From Coniochaeta sp. PMI_546 (lineage: Eukaryota; Ascomycota; Sordariomycetes; Coniochaetales; Coniochaetaceae), in the NCBI GenBank assembly GCA_021432605.1, contig MU271147.1:372001-436000 (forward strand): a stretch of 64,000 nt of DNA. Reading direction: 5' to 3'. Position numbers and translations under genes: made by a program. Below are positions 37,421 to 48,853 of this stretch, piece after piece. Within the stretch, counting starts at the first letter, position 1. Every line of letters begins with the position of its first letter. The notes under the pieces were generated by a model that saw only the letters and a list, made by a program, of their open reading frames with translations, was not told the DNA's origin and made no database searches.

Positions 37421-38999
37421 GACGAAGGTATATTGGTCGCTTGGAGCGAGTGTGTATAAGATGACGCTAACGGCAACGTCAAAGCGCAGCATCTGGGACT
37501 CAGGCCTTCGACATGCTTGTCAGGACGACGCCCACCTGCTACCCAAGCGACTGCACGTCATTGGCCGTGGAACCCAGCTATCGCAAAGGCGGGCGGCAGA
37601 CGCGGTGCTCGGGCGGTGACGTCAACGGGGGTGTGGCCAGCGAGGGCGGGCAGACGCCCATCGGCCGCGTGTGCTAGACCAACCGGCTGGGCGTACCGAA
37701 TCGTGGGAACGGGATAGGTCGCTCGAGGAGAGCTTTAGGCCTTGAAGGTTCGTTCCCTCCAGTCGTCGGCCCGCATCTCCTCGATGTCGACTTGCTCTGT
37801 CGCCGCCGAAGCCCAGGCCGGCCCGACAAGAGACAGAAGCTCGGCACCTCGTCCACGCCCTCGGCAAGCTCGTCGACCCGTCCTCACCTCTCGGTTGAGG
37901 CCAAGCAAGTCCACCCCGCCACCGACGCTGCTGCGGGACCCGCTGTCGCAGCCCTACCCCGATACTGACGCCAGCGGCCCGCCTCCCATCCGCCTCCGTC
38001 GCGCCGGCACGACTCTGCTGCGGGTGACTGATGGACAGCCAGCGATTCAGAAAGTACGGCCCTCCCGCTGCTCCCAGTGATTTCCCCGCTATTTCCCATC
38101 ATTCTTAGATGCTTCCCGCCGGCCCCTGTTACTCCCTACCGGCCCCTCCGCTGCTCCCCATTAACCACGATACTCCCCACTACCTCCCGCCGCCCCCCGC
38201 TGCTCCCTGCTGCATCCCAGTCAACCCCCGCTACTTCCCGTTTACCCCCGCTACTCTCCGTTATTCGTCGTTACTCCCCGCGGCTCCCTGTTGCTTGCCG
38301 CTGCCCCCCGCTGCCCCCCAGCTACCCCGAGCTATTTCCCATCATTCCCCGTTACTTCCCGCCGCCTCCCGCCACTCCTTGATCTTCCCTGCTCCTCCCC
38401 GCCGCCACCTGGCTAATCAGCAGCACACCGAGAGTGCCGCCCGCTGGACATGGTCATACAGTATTTCAAGGATTCTCTTCTCCATATCCCATCCCATCGT
38501 CAGCCTGCTGTCCCCGCAGGTCACAACCGTATACGCCCGACCAAGCCGGAGTACACGTTCCCTGTTAGACGATGTAAACAACCTGGGCTCACACAGTCTT
38601 TGTCCCAGTCGGATCACATCGCCCGACCCTGAAAGACCTGTGATGGCCGCCAAGCTCAACACGATATCGCCCCCCCCTTCTCTTCCCCGAGTGAGCTCGA
38701 CCTGCTGATGGGGCCGACGGGTGGAAGGCGAGTCATTTCCCAGAGCATCGCACTCTTGGGCTCCCCGGGCCGGTAGTGGGAGGCCGCGGGACCCCTCGTA
38801 GAGCAAAGGCAGGGCCGCCTAAGCCCCGCCCTCTGCCTCCTACCGCGCCACTGCTGGTCTGTTCAGACTCAGCTTGGAACAGGCAGGGTTCTGCCGAGCA
38901 AGTGTTGGCCTAACACTAAGCTCTCACGGCTGAACGGGACGGGGCAAATCTGCCCCTATTCGAATACATTGATTAGCATGGGACCTGAGGATGCTGTGG
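37421..38999. other. Gene-poor stretch with a long pyrimidine tract
   Basis: 37540-38080 is GC-rich with several overlapping frames of proline/arginine bias but no domain. 38085-38410 is the pyrimidine-rich repeat listed separately. 38400-39000 shows no clear gene. Confidence 0.45.
38085..38410 (+). repeat. Degenerate pyrimidine-rich repeat tract
   Basis: About 325 bases made largely of C and T, with a loosely repeated TACTCCCCGCTGCTCCC-like unit and many TTCCC/CTCCC words. The complementary strand is G/A-rich. Unit boundaries are too worn to define a period. Confidence 0.6.
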
Positions 39000-39593
39000 T
39001 CAAGAGATCTGAGTCGAGTTACATCTGATGTCCTTTCTGAACTTTGTGTTTCCGGGTCGTTCGTCGGCGAGTGCTTTATCCTCCCGACATGGCCCGATGT
39101 CCGCTTGTCGTGGTTCTTCCGGGGCCATCGAGACTGCGATGCACTTCACGGGAGGGCAGGAAGCCTGGTCATCGTTGGCTTGATCGCTCGGGGTGGTGTT
39201 CTTGTTGAGCTCTGTGTTCTTTGCTGTTTGATCGGCGAGTCTCTTGTCCTCCCAGTATTGCTTCCTGCTCGCCAACCATGCCTCTGCCGTCATACCTGGG
39301 GGCAACGGAACCCACTTCGTCCGACCTGAGGGGGGAGAAGCCTGGTCATCGTTGGCGCGGTCGATGGTGGTGATATTTTTGTTGAGCTCGGTGTTCTTTG
39401 CTGTCAGGTCGGCAAGTCTCCTGTCCTCCCAATACTGCTTCCTGCTCGCCAGCCAGGACTCTTCCGTCATGCCTGGGGGCATCGGGACGCCCTTGGATCG
39501 GGCTGGGGGGCGGGGAGCCTGGCCTTCGCTGGCTGAGTCGCCAGTGCTCGTGACGGTCTCCATAGCAATAGCAGTGCTAGTGGTGGTATCCAT
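39000..39593 (-). CDS. Repeat protein with 59-residue tandem units
   Basis: A single frame of 197 residues. After a Thr-rich leader come two closely similar 59-residue units, each with PPGMTxExWLASRKQYWED, RLADxTAKNTELNKN and ANDDQAS, and a third, truncated and diverged unit (DKALADERPGNTKFRKD). The DNA repeats are at 39315-39491, 39138-39314 and about 39030-39137. The units are hydrophilic and helical, with the look of a disordered or coiled structural protein. I do not recognise the family; no signal peptide or membrane segment is visible. Confidence 0.55.
   Translation of the reverse strand: MDTTTSTAIAMETVTSTGDSASEGQAPRPPARSKGVPMPPGMTEESWLASRKQYWEDRRLADLTAKNTELNKNITTIDRANDDQASPPSGRTKWVPLPPGMTAEAWLASRKQYWEDKRLADQTAKNTELNKNTTPSDQANDDQASCPPVKCIAVSMAPEEPRQADIGPCREDKALADERPGNTKFRKDIRCNSTQIS
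39138..39491 (-). repeat. Two 177-bp tandem coding repeats
   Basis: Direct tandem duplication inside the repeat-protein gene; the two units differ by scattered substitutions, mostly leaving the protein similar, and a third decayed unit follows at about 39030-39137. Confidence 0.8.
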
Positions 39594-40136
39594 TAATAGA
39601 CAAGAGAATCGAACAGTCGCTTCAAAGGTATAACGAAGGTGTTGTTGAAGTCAGGTAACAAGCCGACGTTGGATAGAGAACTGTTGGACGGATGCAGTGC
39701 GGCTGTACCTATCTACCCGAATGTGGACTCGCTGTCGAGTACTACCGTAGCCGACGACAGGCCCAGCAAAGCTGACACTAGGTAGGTAGGTAGGCTGCTC
39801 TAATCCGAGTGTTCATTATACAAACGGTACTCAGTAAGGTAGTCGCTAATAAGCTTCATCCTCTAGGTATCAACAGATTGGGCCAAGCGTTCCTTGACCT
39901 GCCCGTCATCCCAGTCTACCAGGCGTATTCCTAGAACGCTTATCGCCAAGATTGCCGGTCCTGCGGCGAGTGCCTGTCTTTGGTCTTGCTGGTTGACTTC
40001 CGGTTAGACGCCTGGCTGAGTCGTGTCATCCACTTGCCCGATATGGCTCGTTTGTCTTCTCGCTGCGTGCTTGCTCGCTATTTGATATGCTGCTATCCCT
40101 CCGTCGACGATGAGGATCTGTGCTTCTTGCTGTCGC

Positions 40137-40547
40137 TCAACCCGGCACCAGACGGTGGTTGACGAGCCTCTGCTTCCTCCGCAGCGTTCTTCCTGTTTCC
40201 TCCAGGATCATATCTAATGCATCTTTGATTTGCGTCAAGCGTTTGTCCTTTCCACAATCGATGATATTTCGAACCTGTTTGCGAAACTTCTTGAGATCAG
40301 TTCGTCTTCGGTGGGCCACGGCAGCGTGATATGGTAACCGCTGATAGATGAATCAGCTCGTCTAGACACTGGGTTGTCCCCTCCCCAAGCCCATCCCCAA
40401 CGCAGCAGGCCCATACCTCGCCCTCCACTCCTCATTCGCCCTCCTCGCAGCCTCGGCACTCATCTTCCCCCCGGGCGCGTGCACAGCCTGATGTCGCTCC
40501 ATGATACTGTCAACTATACCCTTCGGCCCGTGTGGGGTAGTGTGCAT
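40137..40547 (-). CDS. Possible small two-exon gene, unresolved
   Basis: Two minus-strand frames read like coding sequence: HTTPHGPKGIVDSIMERHQA...RRANEEWRARYG (40362-40547) and RRTDLKKFRKQVRNIIDC...IKDALDMILEETGRTLRRK (40137-40319). They could be two exons of one basic helical protein, but no GT-AG pair joins them in phase, so the model is not settled. No family recognised. Confidence 0.25.
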
Positions 40548-40710
40548 GGTCTGACACGCACTACTGTTTACACGTGTACACGTGTAGATACCTAGGATAG
40601 GGGTTTTCCATCCAGTCCCCGAAGTATCTTGGCCATCCCTTTCTACTAGCAGTCATTACTCAATTGGTAATACCCAGGTTCTGTCGGAACAATACTCTAG
40701 GCAAATCGCC

Positions 40711-41709
40711 ATGCCTTATACGTGTGCGGATTCACCCTATCTCCAGGCGCTCCAGAAGCGCCGCCTGCGCTTGCAGACGGTACCCTTCCAGGATGACACC
40801 ATTATGGACGAGAACCCCCCAAGGAGCTGGAAGATCGCCGACTTCAAGGAACCCCGGCTACGCAGGTGTAACTTCGACCTCGACTCAGTCGACTGGGAGC
40901 ACGCGAAAGTTCTCGGTGCCGGAATGGACGGCTTCGTCTGGCGCGTCTACTTTGGCGACAAGGGTCCTTACGCCCTCAAATTGGTGGGCTTCTACTGCAT
41001 TCCCCCCCTGTGTTGCTAATATAGTAGTCGTCCTCCAGTCTCATATTGACCATGTCTCCAGTTCTGGGACTCCGACCCACATGACGTCAAGCAGGCGGGC
41101 TCCTTCGCCGCCCAGCGCGAGTGCCAGAACGCGGCGCTCCTGCAGATGATGCGGGCGTCCGTGGACCAGGCGACGGCCGAGGAGGGCAGTAGCAAGACAC
41201 CCGTGCTGGTCCTAGCCGACCCGTCCACCCTCGAGCATGCCAGGGCCAACTTCTTCGAGTTTGCCGAGGAGGTCCGGCGCACGCGCACAAGGGAACACTT
41301 TGGAACGCCACCCCCGAACCTCGCCGAAGTGGTCGAGATGCCCCGTTTTGCCAAGTGCCACGACTGGCTCCACTTCAACCGCCGGGAGATCTTCCCGCGC
41401 ATGCCAACAAGGGTGCGCCCACATAGCGTCCGCGTCGGCAAGCACGTCCGCTCGCTGCCGCCGGAGCGGGATACGTTCGTCGCAATCGTGTACGAGTACG
41501 TCGAGGAAGGAGAGAACAGCGTGGAGGCAGTCGAGAATGTGGCCAGATTCCTGTGGCTCGCCGGCTTCTCCTTCTCCCCGCAGCCGCTGGCCAAGAACTG
41601 GAAGAGCGGGATCCTGATAGATCACTCCGACATCGTGGGGCCTGGCTTCTATGGCTGGCAGAAGCATCTTTACGGCCGTCTTTCCGCCAAGAGCATCCTA
41701 GCTGAATAA
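40711..41709 (+). CDS. FTA2-like protein, copy 2
   Basis: Two exons (40711-40983, 41062-41709) give 306 residues. It has the same architecture and intron position as copy 1: LGAGMDGFVWRVYFGDKGPY, ALKL|FWDSDP, AQRECQNAALLQMM, FAKCHDWLHFN, FVAIVYEYVEEG, RFLWLAGFSFSP and NWKSGILIDHSDIVG. The GC content is higher than in copy 1, which together with the amino-acid distance suggests an old duplication rather than a recent one. It appears intact. The function is inferred only from the domain name; a kinase-like fold is suggested by the Gly loop and the ALKL lysine. Confidence 0.82.
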
Positions 41710-42139
41710 GAAGCACTTTGTCATCATACGTCAAGTATTCTGCAGCAGCTCTGCCGGCGAAAGACACATACGGATGGGGATGCGGTCGACCCGGCCGAGA
41801 TGCTGGGGTGGAAGAGTTCGCATCAGGTATTCGCTGATTTCCGAGAGCGCCTGAGGGAACTTGTTAACGCGAACTACAGGCCAGAACGCTCGATGCCGCC
41901 GCCCAGTACGATTAAAGCCAGCGCTTCGCGGAGCTTCGTGAAAAGTGCGCAGCACCAGCACCGGTGGCAATAAACGGTCTTCTCGTCAAAGTGGCGCCCG
42001 CTTACCGCCCAGCAAGCTACTTTGTTCCGGATTCCCGACAGAGGTCCATAGCAATGCGCTATCGCAACCGAGTACATCGACGAATCATTCTTTTGTGAGT
42101 ATGGAAAGTCTATAAGGCAAGCTTGCGATCGGCCCTCGT

Positions 42140-42260
42140 TTGCTGTGTTGGAAGGCTGTATTGAAGGACACGAGTCCTTGTGGCGAAGGGCCGGCCTTCT
42201 TCACAGAGACATCTCAATCAATAACAGGGCGATGGGGATACCGCATACGTCATTTGGAGC
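42140..42260 (+). pseudogene. FunK1-type kinase fragment
   Basis: The stretch GCIEGHESLWRRAGLLHRDISINN matches the catalytic loop of FunK1 protein kinases (HRDIS-NN). Only the catalytic loop survives; the flanking sequence soon loses similarity. A coding-like patch at about 41770-41970 (AEMLGWKSSHQVFADFRERLRE) may be another piece of the same dead gene. Confidence 0.6.
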
Positions 42261-42395
42261 CATCAAAAAACCGCAGGGGCGCCCGATCAATTCGGGGTCG
42301 TCGACGGACATGGGGTTGTTTTGGGGAACTATATAGATGGGGCCTCTGTCCCCATTGCTGTTCAGAAAGGGGCAAGACTCAAATTATTCCAGGAC

Positions 42396-43792
42396 CTAAA
42401 CTCCAGGAGCATAGCCTGACCTAGCTGGCATACTGCGGTTTCCCTCTCTCTGCTTTCCCCCCAACTTTCTATGTAGATATTGGGTCAGAGAGCTTATCGT
42501 CTTGAGCTTCTGTAGCGCGGCCTCGTAACTGACGTCAGGTAGGACTAGGTCCTGGTTTGCAAGCGCTGAGCCTTCTGCTCCAAGGTTTTCATTTAGTGTG
42601 AACATAAGGGTATTGCGCAAGGAAGCCTCGGCTTCTCCAATGGATGCTATCGAAGATAAAATTAGATATGAAAATACGACTGTGGACTGAGTGTTGACGG
42701 CTCCTACCTGTGAGCTTCCGGAGGCAGTAATCGTTATAGAGGCTCTGCATAATCAAGGCGCATTCTTGCACCTCTGGCAAGGTGTCGTAAGCCACCACCT
42801 TTGTCCGCTCGGGGGAGCAATCACGTCTATCATCATCTGTAGATGGATGTGTTAGGTTGGACACTTTATCTTCCAGAAACAAGGATCGCACCTGTAAACA
42901 AATCTCCCCTAAATGGTATCAGGATATCGGTATCATCGCTTCGGTGAGGGACAAGTGAAATGAGGTTGACTGCCACGGGCAGTTTCCAGCGCTGATCGAA
43001 GAGCTGTGCAATATTGATCGCCGCTTGCTTTCCCTCCTCGCTGATTCCCTGTCGTATCCCTTGGTAGAAGCACTCACGAAGTTCAATTGTTTTGTTCGCC
43101 CAAGGCGGCTTTAGTTGTGGTTCCCAATTCGCATATGCCTCGAACTCGGGCCGCAGATCGTACAAGCCCCGGTCGATCATCCCTTGAGCCGAGACAATTT
43201 GGCACTTGCCTTCGATTCTCAAGGAGCCTTGCGACACGTACTCGCCGAAGTAATAGTAGCCGGAAAGCTGGGGGTGTTGTTGTAGCCGTAGGCCTTTAAA
43301 CCTTTGAAGTTTGATGTCAAAGCGATCGTAATATCGAATAAGATCCATATCGCGGAGAAATACTCCCGTGGGAAAGCTGGTAGTGTCGATGATACAGAGA
43401 CAAATCTCATCAAAGGTTGATCCATCTGTCGAATTCGCGTGCAGGTGGAAGATGTACACAAGCGCAAATAGTAATGAGCTCGTCCAGGACACCAGGTTGT
43501 CTTCCGGGCCTTTCTCCCATCGAAGATGCCTATGAATCATTTCCGCCACTTGTTGCTCGTCGGCCCTAGCAAAGATGTCAACTCTGCTCGTCGTCGCTCC
43601 ATCCCTTGCATCCATGGACTTTGTCCAAGATGTGTCAGTTGCGCCGCGGGATCTTGGAGTAAATACTCGAAAGAGATAGCGTGGTATGTCATCAATCAGT
43701 CCTCCTATATTCTCTGGAGGACCAAAGGGAAGACATTCGGGATCGGCGAGGGTCAGGCCATTTAGCCCGTTCTCTAGATCAATAAGCGACAT
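42396..43792 (-). CDS. DUF7587-type hypothetical protein
   Basis: Three exons (42892-43792, 42708-42836, 42396-42646) give 426 residues. The N-terminal part has the conserved PRYLFRVFTPRSRGATD...SWTSSLLFALVYIFHLHA and CLCIIDTTSFPTGVFLRDMDLIRYY blocks found in many copies in Pezizomycotina, where the domain is known only as DUF7587. The next blocks are YYFGEYVSQGSL and ECFYQGIRQGISEEGKQAAINIAQLF. Introns have CTAAC-type branch points. The function is unknown; the first domain recalls ADP-ribosyltransferase-like folds but I see no decisive catalytic motif. Confidence 0.72.
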
Positions 43793-45792
43793 CTCTCTTT
43801 TTCTTCTAACCGTCGTGTCGATTGCGAATGACCACGCTCCGAATAGTCTCTGGTCCCGGGCGGTGTTGGTTCATGGAAGAAGATGGCGAGAGTGCGGCAT
43901 TAGGCTTGAACCCCGCCATCTAATACCAGCCCAACCCGTCACGTTGGTTCCTGTTATCTTATGGCTGCATGCGTACGAGTCCGACCCGCCTTTGGCTTTG
44001 CAGCATTTACCGCCCATTCCTTGGGGTCACTTTCAAACTGCTGGTCGGGCTTCTTGTTCGCTGAGATAGGGGGCGGGCGTGGACAGTCTGCTGCGCGGCT
44101 AGCGTTAAAAATAAAGATTATTTAACAAGACACGGTCATCGAATCGAGCTCGCGGATGATGTATCGGTGGGAGCCTGCCTTGCCGCATGAGCCAATGTCG
44201 TAGAGTTGGCAAGGGATTTCCACTTGGTACCCCGAAAAGGAGTGCCGAAGACCACTCAACTTTGCAGCACCTCCGGCAAGTACCGGTATTCGTGCTCCGA
44301 GGTGGTGTACATGGGCCTTGCAGTCGCATGTCAGCTGCAGCATGCCGCGTTTGCATACAGCAACGACGGCTCACCTGGCAATGGCGACGAAGGGGCCGCG
44401 ATGAACAGCTACGGTATAGGACCAAAAAGCACAAGTACGAAGTGCTAGTAGCGTGAAGTGTAAGACTGTAAAATGCGCAAGGTTCAAGTCCTGCGACATC
44501 TTCAATTATTCCAACCCAATTATTCTCCATAGCCCCCTGATTCGAGAAGCTATACTTCATCTTCTGGTGCTGATCATAATACAGTTTAATATCCCGCCTG
44601 ACTCCGCCATTGTTTAGCTCCGCGCACGACTGTGTAAAAAGCACCCCGAATCACTGTTGCTTATGTCCGAGTGACGTGTCTACTAAGGTAATGGCGTTCC
44701 ACCGAGTGTTAATTCCCTATCTATCCTCCCTCACGACGGATGTTCCCGATGTTCCGCTGCCTCTTGGTGACTTGTACGACTCGGTTATTGTTGGGAAGTG
44801 CACATTACATCTGAACTTAACTTGGGCGACCGGATGAATCTTCTTATACTTTCCTTCCTCCATGTGCGCGCCTCGTTATTCGTTTCTCTCTATCCTTGTT
44901 CTGGGACGAGTCGTGAAGTGGTGGTTTGTGAAGGAAGATGGAGGGTCCAATGTCGGGAGCGTCATCACTTTTATACGCTTCTGGTTATTTTAGGGGATTT
45001 TCATTTCACAATTCCCGAACATGCCTGAATGGTATTTTAGGTAGTGACAGGATTCACCGGAAGTGCAGGGCGAAAAGTGAGCAAGTTCTTACCCTTACCC
45101 TACCCCTTTTACCCCTTCTACACCTTTTCTGCCCTTTCCTCGAAGAATCGAAAAGCTGTACTCCCGTTGGACTCCGGTATCATGCCGCTGCCCAAGTCAA
45201 TCCGCGTATCCGTTTACCCTTCTCCTCCGTCACCAAGGAAAGCTACACACCCAAGATGATGTCTCTAAACAAGTGAATTTGGTGACGATGTCTCACATTG
45301 GTGATAAAATGACGACGGGACGAAAGCGAGTAGACCAGCGTTGGCCTGGCCGGTTCATGAATGAAGTGTCCATCTCGTGCCTAAAGTCTAATAACGTAAG
45401 ACTCTTCAAATGTGCCTCAGGCAGTTATACACGATTCTTCATAAGGTTAAATCCGGACCGGTTCCCATGTTTTGAGCCGATGACTTATCTGCGCACAAGC
45501 TGTTGAGAAAGTGTCACATGGGAAGTAGGTACGTACATTTTGGCGGGACAAACGTGCATGTACAGTGTAGGTACAAGTGTTGGGGCCTTGAGTGGCTCTG
45601 TCATCGCCCATACTGTTGGCGGTTTACACTCGCAGATCAGCCTACCTTATCCCTTCCAGGTCTGGTTACATATAAACTGACAACATCTCCCCGGTCCCGA
45701 AGAGAAAAAAAAACAAGCAAACTAAACAACAGGTCAACATATCAACACATTAATGATCACCATGTTCTAGCTCTTCGACTCAACCAACCGCC
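43793..45792. other. Intergenic, about 2 kb, one possible small Cys-rich frame
   Basis: A minus-strand frame at 44122-44343 (LQLTCDCKAHVHHLG...IPCQLYDIGSCGK...MTVSC) has six cysteines and could be the mature part of a small secreted protein, but no start with a signal peptide could be joined. The rest holds short frames only. Confidence 0.35.
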
Positions 45793-46965
45793 ATGTCTCC
45801 TGCTTCACATCAAGCTATACAGCCGATGCAGTATACAGAAATGCCTCTGTTCCCGCGCCGGCCGATCATTGAGCAGAAGACACAAGCCCTAGTTGCACTT
45901 AAGAAGCCCATCTACCACATGCCCCTGGACGATAACAAGAAGGAGCAGCTTCCCCAAGACATCCGCGCTCTGTATGACCGGCTGTACGACATCACGGTCG
46001 AGTACGAGGGTATCGCCCCATGGGAGGTGCGGGAGGAGATCAACGGGCAGCTCGCACGGCCGTGGAGGGAGTCTTGCTTCAAGCGGAGAGAGACATCATC
46101 AGCGCCCGGCGGCGGAGATGCTGAAGCACGCCGAAGAGACCTCGCATACGTAGAGCTCGAAGCTCTGTGCAAGATCAAGAGTGTTGCATGGAAGTGTCGC
46201 CAGCGCGGCCGCTCCGAGGCAGCGTGGAATACGATGGTACACGCGCCGCTCATCCAACTCGCGCTGGATCGACCGGAGTATGTCCATGTGGGATGGGAGG
46301 TCGTCACGACGGCGCAGATCGCGAAGCCCTTTGTTCCGCCCATGGCCGACAGTTCTCTTACTGACTTCGCGGACAGGAAGATGGTGGATTTGGCCATGGT
46401 GCTTGAGCCGGAGGTGGACAGTGATAGCGAGGGGCCAGAGGAGGCGAAGCGGCAAGTTGCCGGACAAGAAGATGATGCTGCTTTGGAACAGCGGTTCTGC
46501 CGCCTCGCCTACGCCATCCAGCGTGTGGTACGCTCGCGGCCCCCAGACAGGCAGACTATCAACCAGTCTCTTCACACGCCGCTGCTGGACTGGCCGATCG
46601 GCATCAGCATCGAGACCAGAACAGACGGGGCCAACGAGGAGGGCAGAGTCCAGCTGGCGGTCTGGACGGCGGCATGGCACGAGCGGATGAAGAACCTCAT
46701 GACCGCGGCTTGCATGTGGTCGAGTGATACTCGGGTCATCACCATGCCGTTACTACTGATTGTGGAGCACAACTGGGTGCTGTCTTTTGCTTGTGATAGG
46801 GGCGATTGGTTGGAGATTGTGGGCGAGATGACGCTTGGAGAGACGGCGAGTTTGAAGGGCTTGTATACGCTTGTCGCTGTTCTACGGGAGCTTGCGGTCT
46901 GGATGCAGGGGCAGTTCGCGGAGTGGATGTTGGGTGTCCTGGAGAGAGTGGCTGGCATTGTTTAA
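45793..46965 (+). CDS. PD-(D/E)XK nuclease-like protein (PDDEXK_12-type fungal family)
   Basis: An intronless 390-residue protein. The block WNTMVHAPLIQLAL, then VTTAQIAKPFVPP, KMVDLAMVLEP (Asp199), a variable acidic insert, INQSLHTPLLDWPIGISIETR (Glu274, Arg276), VQLAVWTAAWHERM (Gln288) and LSFACDRGDWLEIVG follow the order of this fungus-specific family. The Asp, the Glu and the Gln of the motif are present, but the Lys of E-x-K is Arg here, so catalysis is uncertain. The family is common as lineage-specific copies in accessory regions; targets are unknown. Confidence 0.8.
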   Translation: MSPASHQAIQPMQYTEMPLFPRRPIIEQKTQALVALKKPIYHMPLDDNKKEQLPQDIRALYDRLYDITVEYEGIAPWEVREEINGQLARPWRESCFKRRETSSAPGGGDAEARRRDLAYVELEALCKIKSVAWKCRQRGRSEAAWNTMVHAPLIQLALDRPEYVHVGWEVVTTAQIAKPFVPPMADSSLTDFADRKMVDLAMVLEPEVDSDSEGPEEAKRQVAGQEDDAALEQRFCRLAYAIQRVVRSRPPDRQTINQSLHTPLLDWPIGISIETRTDGANEEGRVQLAVWTAAWHERMKNLMTAACMWSSDTRVITMPLLLIVEHNWVLSFACDRGDWLEIVGEMTLGETASLKGLYTLVAVLRELAVWMQGQFAEWMLGVLERVAGIV

Positions 46966-47933
46966 GGGCTGGTGTTGATGTTTGATAATAATTGATGATT
47001 CATGGTTTATGATTTATGATGTCAAGCTATGATGCTCGGTCCTCCTCTCGGTCCTCGAAGAGAGGTCGGGATATGATCGCCCGCGCCAAGGCAGGCATAT
47101 CCCGGTACCACTGTTCGTACTGGCACTCCCTAAGAGGATTCAACCCCGGATACTGGTTCCAACTCTAGAATGGTGCCTTTGTCCCGGACTACATTTGTTG
47201 ACTCCAAGCTCGTTCTCTGGGGATTCTCCGACCGGCTCAGGAAAATGTTCGATGGAATGGCTACCTTATATAGCGCAGAACTTGGCTTGGTTGTTTTAGT
47301 ATCAGGAACCAAATGGGGTCGATCATACTAAGTATCGACTCTAGCCGCTCCGCTTTTAACGACAAATCTAACAAACGCATTTAAGATTACTTCTACGACT
47401 AAGCCGTCGTTAGCGCATACTTATGACTCCGAACAGTAGGTTTATGATTGTCTATAAGATGTATCTACCGTCTAACGATCTTCCAGGAACCGCTAACTCT
47501 GGAACCGGATAATCTCAAGGAAGATTGTCAGCTTTGACGGTGAGCAAACAATCACTTTGACCATCGCACTGTAGCAATTGTCGAAGCTGTGCAAGATTTC
47601 TTCGACTGAGCTCGGGCAGGAAATGTTGACTAGGCAGTGAGAGATGACCTGAGTCAAATGGTCATTCCTACAAAGCGCTTCAGTGTTCCTGTCGCACCCA
47701 ATTCCTTCCTAGAGACCAAAGGATTCAGGGGAGAGAAGGCGCCGACATTGCACTGCGAGAAGCATTACAGTGCCGATCCCTCATCTCTTCCAGTCTCTCG
47801 TGCAACACAGCTTCACTCTCTGAATCCGAATTCTCTAGGTGATGAACCAGTCAGCCAAACACGCGACCTCCTCTACGGCATCAAGGTCATTTGTCGAGAG
47901 TCCGGTAGTGTACTCGTCCTCGCGCTCCTTACG
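46966..47933. other. Intergenic, no supported gene
   Basis: Part of the stretch (47330-47560) is more AT-rich than its surroundings with many TAACG/CTAAC words, as in worn repeat DNA, but I cannot assign it to an element. Confidence 0.4.
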
Positions 47934-48853
47934 CTATGTTTCGGCTGTTGCTGAGCGAAGCGCCGGCGGCTCACCACCTGTCTCAATGCCCAAATTGTCT
48001 AGTACCACGTCAATCAGATGCACAAATGTGCTGGGGTTTCCCCTGTCCGTTTGCGCCTCGACCCACTGCTTCAGAGAAGGCGGAAGTTCCAGCTTATGCC
48101 AGCGTTGCTGGGCTGTAAACTGTTGTATGACGTCGTAGAATAGTTCCGGGCGTTCCTTGGCCCATGATCTGTCGAAGGCGCTCGCTTTCTTCTTATATTG
48201 CAGTTTCCGTAGTATCACCTCTCCCATGTACCTGTCCCAAGCTTCGTCGTCCATACTAGCCCGCATCTGAGCCATTGTCTTGGGGTTCCGCGGCTTTTGG
48301 ACGGGCGGCTTGTACTTGAAGGGTATGTTGTGGATGTAGGCTCGAGTGCGAGTATCGACGTCGCGTGGTACCCTGGATGTCTCGTCAAAAACAAGTATAA
48401 CTGAAAATGGAGAGAAGATATTTATAGCTGTTTGCCATTCCACTTGAATCCTATCATTGGTATGTCCTCCACTTTAGGAGGGGTAGAGCCAGTACCGTAA
48501 TCAAGGAGGAACTTGACTTTCCTCCCATCGATATCCGTAAACCCACGACTAGAGATAGACTCTTTTCCCGGATCCATGTCTCGCTGAACGTAGTATTGGC
48601 AGATGATATTGGCCATGGTAACTGTCCTGTCAGAACGGCGGCCGGGAATCTTGTGCGAAAGGCAGCGCACGAAGACGCGGAGCGGAGAGTCCGGGTCACC
48701 AGCTGTAACAATAGGTTCGCCATTTGATGGTTCCTCCTGGCCCACCGCAGTATCAGGGGCATCCAGAATATCAGAGCTGCGGTTGTTGTTGATAGTATGC
48801 CGTGCCGGTTCCTGGTGTGAAGAAGTAGCCTGGCATTGACTTTGGTCACTCAT
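47934..48853 (-). CDS. Unknown-family protein, paralogue A of a divergent pair
   Basis: Exons 48426-48853 and 48372-47934 join to 288 residues if the intron starts with ATAAAT; a normal donor would be GTAAAT, so the first donor base seems changed from G to A. Without splicing the first exon stops after WNGKQL. Conserved with paralogue B at 49640-50463: VRCLSHKIPG, ANIICQ, GRKVKFLLDYG, FKWNGK and, in exon 2, RAYIHNIPFK and MDDEAWDRYMGEVILRKLQYKK. I do not recognise the family. Exon 2 is basic and helical. The two genes point away from each other across about 790 bp. Confidence 0.5.

Noticed and set aside
39778-39795. GGTA microsatellite, four units
   Set aside because: Too short to be informative and not telomeric in sequence.
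44470-44510. GGTTCAAGTCC, a second tRNA B-box-like match
   Set aside because: Only three of five T-stem pairs form and no cloverleaf can be drawn around it.
46099-46680. 193-residue minus-strand open frame
   Set aside because: Antisense shadow of the PD-(D/E)XK-type gene, with no domain of its own.
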